From Treponema sp. UBA4319 (lineage in GTDB: Bacteria; Spirochaetota; Spirochaetia; Treponematales; Treponemataceae), in NCBI GenBank assembly GCA_002393865.1, contig DGUD01000139.1:1-16250 (forward strand): a stretch of 16,250 nucleotides of DNA. The letters are read 5' to 3'. Positions 12,946 through 16,250 of the stretch are shown here, in pieces. Under the pieces are notes generated by a model that saw only the letters and a list, made by a program, of their open reading frames with translations, searched no databases and was not told the DNA's origin. The stretch's first letter is position 1. Each line of letters begins with the position of its first letter. The translations under genes were made by a program, and so were the position numbers.

Positions 12946-13914
12946 ATGAAGAAAATCGTAAGCGTTGTCGCGTTGCTTATGTGCGCAGCCTGTCTGTTCG
13001 CAGCCCCCAAAAAGAAGGCAAAGAAAGCCAAGAAAGGCGCCGATCCGATAAAAATCGGTATCGTGAACAATCCGCCGTCAGAATCCGGCTACCGCGCAGC
13101 AAACGTCAAGAACTTTGAGGAAGTGTTCAACGAGGCGAACGGCTACAAGGTCTCCACGTTCTACAGCCTGAAGAACGACGAGCAGCTGAATGCCGCCGCA
13201 CAGTTCATCACAGACGGCGTGGACTACATCCTCCTTTCCGCAGCAGCAACCGACGGCTGGGACTCAGTCCTCAAGAACGCAAAGCGCGCGGGCATCCAGG
13301 TTTTTCTCTTTGACCGCATGATTAACGTGTCCGACGACCTGTACGAGGCAGCTGTCGTATCCGACATGGCGCAGGAAGGCGCGACCGCAATCGCATGGCT
13401 CAAAGCCCAGAAGCTCAAGGAATACAACGTCGTCCACATTCAGGGTGCCATGGGCTCAGATGCCCAGATTGGCCGCACCGGCGCGCTTGAGGCAGAGTTC
13501 AAGAAGGGCACGATGAAGAAGGTTGTGCAGCAGACCGCCACATGGGACGAAGCCGAAGCAAAGAAAATCGTCGAGTCCGTCATCAACTCCGGCGAAAAGT
13601 TCAACGTCATCTACGCCGAGAACGACGGTATGGCAAAGGGTGCGGTCGCCGCGCTTGACGAAGCCGGCATCACGCACGGCGTAAAGGGCGACGTCATCGT
13701 CATGGGATTCGACTGCAACAAGTGGGCGCTCCGCGAGCTGCTTGCCGGCAACTGGAACTATGACGGCCAGTGCTCACCGTTCCAGGCAGCCACCATCGAA
13801 GAGATGATCAAGAGCGGCAAGGTAAAGTCAAAGAAAGTCATTTCCAAGGAAAAGGGCTTCGATGCAAAGACCATCACCCAGGCAGATGTTGACACATATG
13901 GTCTTGGAGACTGA
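12946..13914 (+). CDS. ytfQ: periplasmic sugar-binding protein of a YtfQRT-type ABC transporter
   Basis: 322 residues. The N-terminal signal peptide (MKKIVSVVALLMCAACLFA) probably ends near residue 19-20; an atypical lipobox around C16 cannot be excluded. A Lys-rich stretch (KKKAKKAKK) follows, then the periplasmic binding fold with IGIVNNPPSESGYRAA (37-52), DGWD (103-106) and LFDR (121-124), as in YtfQ/RbsB/MglB relatives. The ligand is probably a hexose or galactofuranose by family, but this is not provable from sequence. Strong AGGAGG and a terminator behind the gene suggest it is made in excess over the ATPase and permease. The divergent sensory lipoprotein is its likely paralogue. Confidence 0.88.
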   Translation: MKKIVSVVALLMCAACLFAAPKKKAKKAKKGADPIKIGIVNNPPSESGYRAANVKNFEEVFNEANGYKVSTFYSLKNDEQLNAAAQFITDGVDYILLSAAATDGWDSVLKNAKRAGIQVFLFDRMINVSDDLYEAAVVSDMAQEGATAIAWLKAQKLKEYNVVHIQGAMGSDAQIGRTGALEAEFKKGTMKKVVQQTATWDEAEAKKIVESVINSGEKFNVIYAENDGMAKGAVAALDEAGITHGVKGDVIVMGFDCNKWALRELLAGNWNYDGQCSPFQAATIEEMIKSGKVKSKKVISKEKGFDAKTITQADVDTYGLGD

Positions 13915-13948
13915 TAAAGGTTTTCCAGTAAATCCGATATGAGTAGAG

Positions 13949-13990
13949 CGGCGTAAAGTGTGTCTGTACATATTTTACGCCGTTTTTTTT
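13949..13990 (+). terminator. intergenic intrinsic terminator between ytfQ and ytfR
   Basis: CGGCGTAAA (13949-13957) pairs perfectly with TTTACGCCG (13974-13982) around a 16-base loop, followed by eight T (13983-13990). ytfR starts 24 bases later and no separate promoter is seen, so partial read-through is likely. This sets a high binding-protein to transporter ratio, a common ABC operon device. Confidence 0.85.
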
Positions 13991-14014
13991 AGCAAAAAAG
14001 GCGGTTGATACACG

Positions 14015-15535
14015 ATGGACAAAAATGTCATTCTAACAATGCGGGGCATCTGCAAGCAGTTTCCCGGCGTGCGTGCCCTTCACAACGTGGATTTTACGCT
14101 CCGCAAAGGAGAAATCCACGCACTGATGGGAGAGAACGGGGCAGGAAAATCGACGCTGGTCAAAGTCCTGACCGGCGTACATATAAAGGATTCCGGTGTG
14201 ATTACAATCTCCGGAACAGACGGAGAGGCGGTGATACGCTCACCGCAGGATGCCCAGAACCTCGGCATCAGCACCGTATACCAGGAAATCACGCTCTGCC
14301 CCAACCTTACGGTGGCAGAGAATATGTTTATCGGGCGCGGCTGCTACCATTTCATCAACTGGAAGCAGCAGGAGAAAAAAGCCGACGAGCTGCTTGCCAA
14401 GCTGCACATTCCCGCCCGCGCAAAGCAGCAGCTGGGAACCTGCTCCATCGCAGTGCAGCAGATGGTCGCCATTGCCCGCGCCGTGGACATGGAATGCAAG
14501 GTGCTTATCCTTGACGAGCCGACTTCTTCCCTTGACGAGCGGGAAGTAGAGCTGCTGTTCAGCCTGATGCGCGACCTGAAGGCGCAGGGCGTCGGCATCA
14601 TCTTTATCACGCACTTTCTTGAGCAGGTCTACGAGGTATGCGATCGGATTACAGTGCTCCGCAACGGGGAGCTTGTCGGCGAATACGCAATAAAGGACAT
14701 GCCGCGGGTAGAGCTCATCTCCGCCATGCTCGGCAAGGATCTGGAGGACATCTCCAAGCTGAAGGACTCAAAGCGCACGCTCAACAGCACAGGCACACCT
14801 GTCTACGAGGCAACGGGGCTGTCCAGCGCGGAAGGCGTGCGTCCCTTTGACTTCCGCATCCAGAAGGGCGAAGTGAACGGCTTTACCGGCCTGCTCGGTT
14901 CCGGCAGAAGCGAAAGTGTCCGCGCTATATTTGCGGCAGACCGCGTTACGGGCGGCAAGATACAGGTCAACGGAAAAGAGGTCAGCATCACCAAGCCCAA
15001 GGATGCCATGAAAAACGGCATCGGCTATCTGCCGGAAGACAGAAAAGGCGACGGCATCATACAGGATTTGTCAGTCCGCGAGAATCTTATCCTTGCGCTC
15101 CAGTCGCTCAAAGGATTTGCAAAACCGATTTCGCGCGCGGAATCAGAGCAGCTTGCCGACGAATACATCAAGCTGCTTGAGATAAAGACCGCCTCAAAGG
15201 AAACGCCAATCAAGTCGCTTTCCGGCGGCAACCAGCAGAAAGTCATCCTTGCGCGCTGGCTGCTCACGCACCCCCAGTACCTTATCCTTGACGAGCCGAC
15301 CAGAGGCATCGATGTCGGCACAAAACTGGAAATCCAGAAACAGGTGCTCAAGCTGGCGGGAGAAGGCGTAAGCGTCACCTTTATCTCCTCCGAAATACAG
15401 GAGATGCTTTCCGTCTGCCAGCGCCTCATCGTCATGCGCGACAGAAAGATTGTAGGAGAACTGAAGGGCGACCAGCTCAGCCAGGATGTAATCATGCAGA
15501 CCATTGCGGGAGGAAAGGCGCAAAATGCTCAATAA
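14015..15535 (+). CDS. ytfR: sugar ABC transporter ATPase with two ABC domains (YtfR-like)
   Basis: 506 residues. The first ABC domain has Walker A GENGAGKST (39-47), a degenerate signature (CSIAVQQMVAIARA, about 142-155) and Walker B VLILDEPTSSLD (about 162-173). The second has a degenerate Walker A GLLGSGRSE (about 291-299), a full signature SLSGGNQQK (about 401-409) and Walker B LILDEPTRGIDVG (about 422-434). This tandem layout with one weak site is typical of RbsA/MglA/YtfR sugar importers. ATG 14015 has only a weak upstream AAGGCGG. The stop overlaps the permease start by 11 bases, so the two are translationally coupled. Substrate is inferred from the binding protein family only. Confidence 0.93.
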   Translation: MDKNVILTMRGICKQFPGVRALHNVDFTLRKGEIHALMGENGAGKSTLVKVLTGVHIKDSGVITISGTDGEAVIRSPQDAQNLGISTVYQEITLCPNLTVAENMFIGRGCYHFINWKQQEKKADELLAKLHIPARAKQQLGTCSIAVQQMVAIARAVDMECKVLILDEPTSSLDEREVELLFSLMRDLKAQGVGIIFITHFLEQVYEVCDRITVLRNGELVGEYAIKDMPRVELISAMLGKDLEDISKLKDSKRTLNSTGTPVYEATGLSSAEGVRPFDFRIQKGEVNGFTGLLGSGRSESVRAIFAADRVTGGKIQVNGKEVSITKPKDAMKNGIGYLPEDRKGDGIIQDLSVRENLILALQSLKGFAKPISRAESEQLADEYIKLLEIKTASKETPIKSLSGGNQQKVILARWLLTHPQYLILDEPTRGIDVGTKLEIQKQVLKLAGEGVSVTFISSEIQEMLSVCQRLIVMRDRKIVGELKGDQLSQDVIMQTIAGGKAQNAQ

Positions 15536-16250
15536 AATCATCAACCATATAAAAAAGCTCATGCAGTCCCAGCTCGCAATTCCTATCGTTGCCCTGCTGC
15601 TGCTCGTCGTGTTCAACCTTATCCGTGACCCGGCCTTCTTCTCCATTGCGATAAAGAAGAACAACTTCGGGAACACCGTCCTTTCCGGGAACCTCATCAG
15701 TATCCTGAACGGGGCATCAGAGCTCGTCATCCTGTCCATCGGCATGACGCTCGTCACATCCGCCACAAAGGGGCAGGACATCTCCATCGGCGCCGCTGCG
15801 GCAATCGCCGGCTCCGTGTTCGTAAAAATCCTCCGCGCAAACACCATCAGCGCAGGCGTAATCCTGTTCGCGCTGGTGGCCGCATGCCTGGTGGCAATCC
15901 TGTTCTGCCAGTTCAACGGCGTCCTCATCGCAAAGTTCAACATACAGCCGATGATTGCATCGCTTATCTTGTACACGGCAGGCCGCCCCATCGCGTACTG
16001 GATTAACGGCGGAGCGACGCCGAACGTGGAGAGCCCGCTGCTCAACTACCTCGGCGGCTTTATACCGCACGTGGCGGTACCGACGCCCATCATCACCGTC
16101 ATCGTCTTTATTCTCATCATCAACCTGCTGCTCAAAAAGACGACGCTCAGCCTGTATATTCAGGCGGTGGGCATCAACGAGCGGGCGGCAAAGCTGAACG
16201 GCATAAACCCCATCCTGATGAAGATGGTGGTCTTTGTCATACTGGGCGTA
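15525..16250 (+). CDS. ytfT: sugar ABC transporter permease (YtfT-like), truncated by the window end
   Basis: 242 codons are visible from ATG 15525, in frame to the last base. The product starts MLNKIINHIKKLMQSQ, followed by a hydrophobic helix (about 17-33) and more membrane segments. The conserved block of the BPD_transp_2 family is present: ELVILSIGMTLVTSATKGQD, then ISIGAAAAIAGS, and a later FNGVLIAKFNIQPMIASL. The cytoplasmic loop AVGINERAAKLNGI near the window end is the coupling region to the ATPase. The start overlaps the ytfR stop by 11 bases; AGGA at 15511-15514 may serve as its ribosome site. A second permease (YtfU/YjfF type) often follows in such operons but lies outside the window. 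Confidence 0.9.
   Translation, partial: MLNKIINHIKKLMQSQLAIPIVALLLLVVFNLIRDPAFFSIAIKKNNFGNTVLSGNLISILNGASELVILSIGMTLVTSATKGQDISIGAAAAIAGSVFVKILRANTISAGVILFALVAACLVAILFCQFNGVLIAKFNIQPMIASLILYTAGRPIAYWINGGATPNVESPLLNYLGGFIPHVAVPTPIITVIVFILIINLLLKKTTLSLYIQAVGINERAAKLNGINPILMKMVVFVILGV

Noticed and set aside
12946..13005. Lipoprotein signal on the transport binding protein
   Set aside because: Cysteines at 13 and 16 lack a good lipobox; a standard signal peptidase site near LFA-A fits better. The divergent sensor protein does have a clear lipobox.

Overview
The window looks like chromosomal DNA of a fairly GC-rich spirochaete, most likely a Treponema relative. This is an inference from gene content: peptide deformylase and Met-tRNA formyltransferase followed by a kinase-less PASTA protein, plus a YtfQRT-type sugar transporter under a YesM/YesN-type two-component system. 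No rRNA, tRNA, insertion sequence, phage gene or CRISPR array is visible.

Layout. (1) 1-273: no convincing gene; a roughly 96-nt imperfect hairpin (104-199) with T-runs on both strands, and a possible promoter before it. (2) 274-1836 (+): a stand-alone OLD-family ATPase/TOPRIM nuclease. (3) 1945-6000 (+): hisD, def, fmt and a membrane-anchored triple-PASTA protein, tightly packed and closed by a terminator (6042-6083). (4) 6157-8552 (+): a THUMP/RlmL-type RNA methyltransferase, a TetR regulator and a PrsW-like membrane protease; a 33-bp inverted repeat covers both promoter elements of this operon. (5) 8555-12641 (-): an operon of a sugar-binding lipoprotein, a YesM-type histidine kinase and a YesN-type AraC response regulator, convergent with (4) across 2 bases. 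(6) 12946-16250 (+), divergent from (5): a YtfQ-like binding protein, an intergenic terminator, a YtfR-like double ABC ATPase and a YtfT-like permease that runs off the window.

How the genes fit together. Blocks 5 and 6 read as one sensing and uptake unit. The lipoprotein and the transport binding protein share recognisable sequence features, so a plausible route is sugar to lipoprotein to kinase to AraC-type regulator to the ytfQRT promoter. The 304-bp divergent region carries three same-strand copies of GAAnTTCA. Two of them lie exactly 22 bp apart and end 8 bp before the predicted -35 of ytfQ, as expected for an AraC-type activator site.

The most striking general pattern is translational. 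Four of the five first genes of transcription units (OLD, hisD, the RNA methyltransferase, the sensor lipoprotein) have a sigma70-like -10 box ending only 6-7 bases before the start codon, leaving no room for a Shine-Dalgarno site. Most downstream genes, and ytfQ, do have Shine-Dalgarno sites. This predicts leaderless mRNAs at operon heads. All promoter, operator and terminator calls are by eye.
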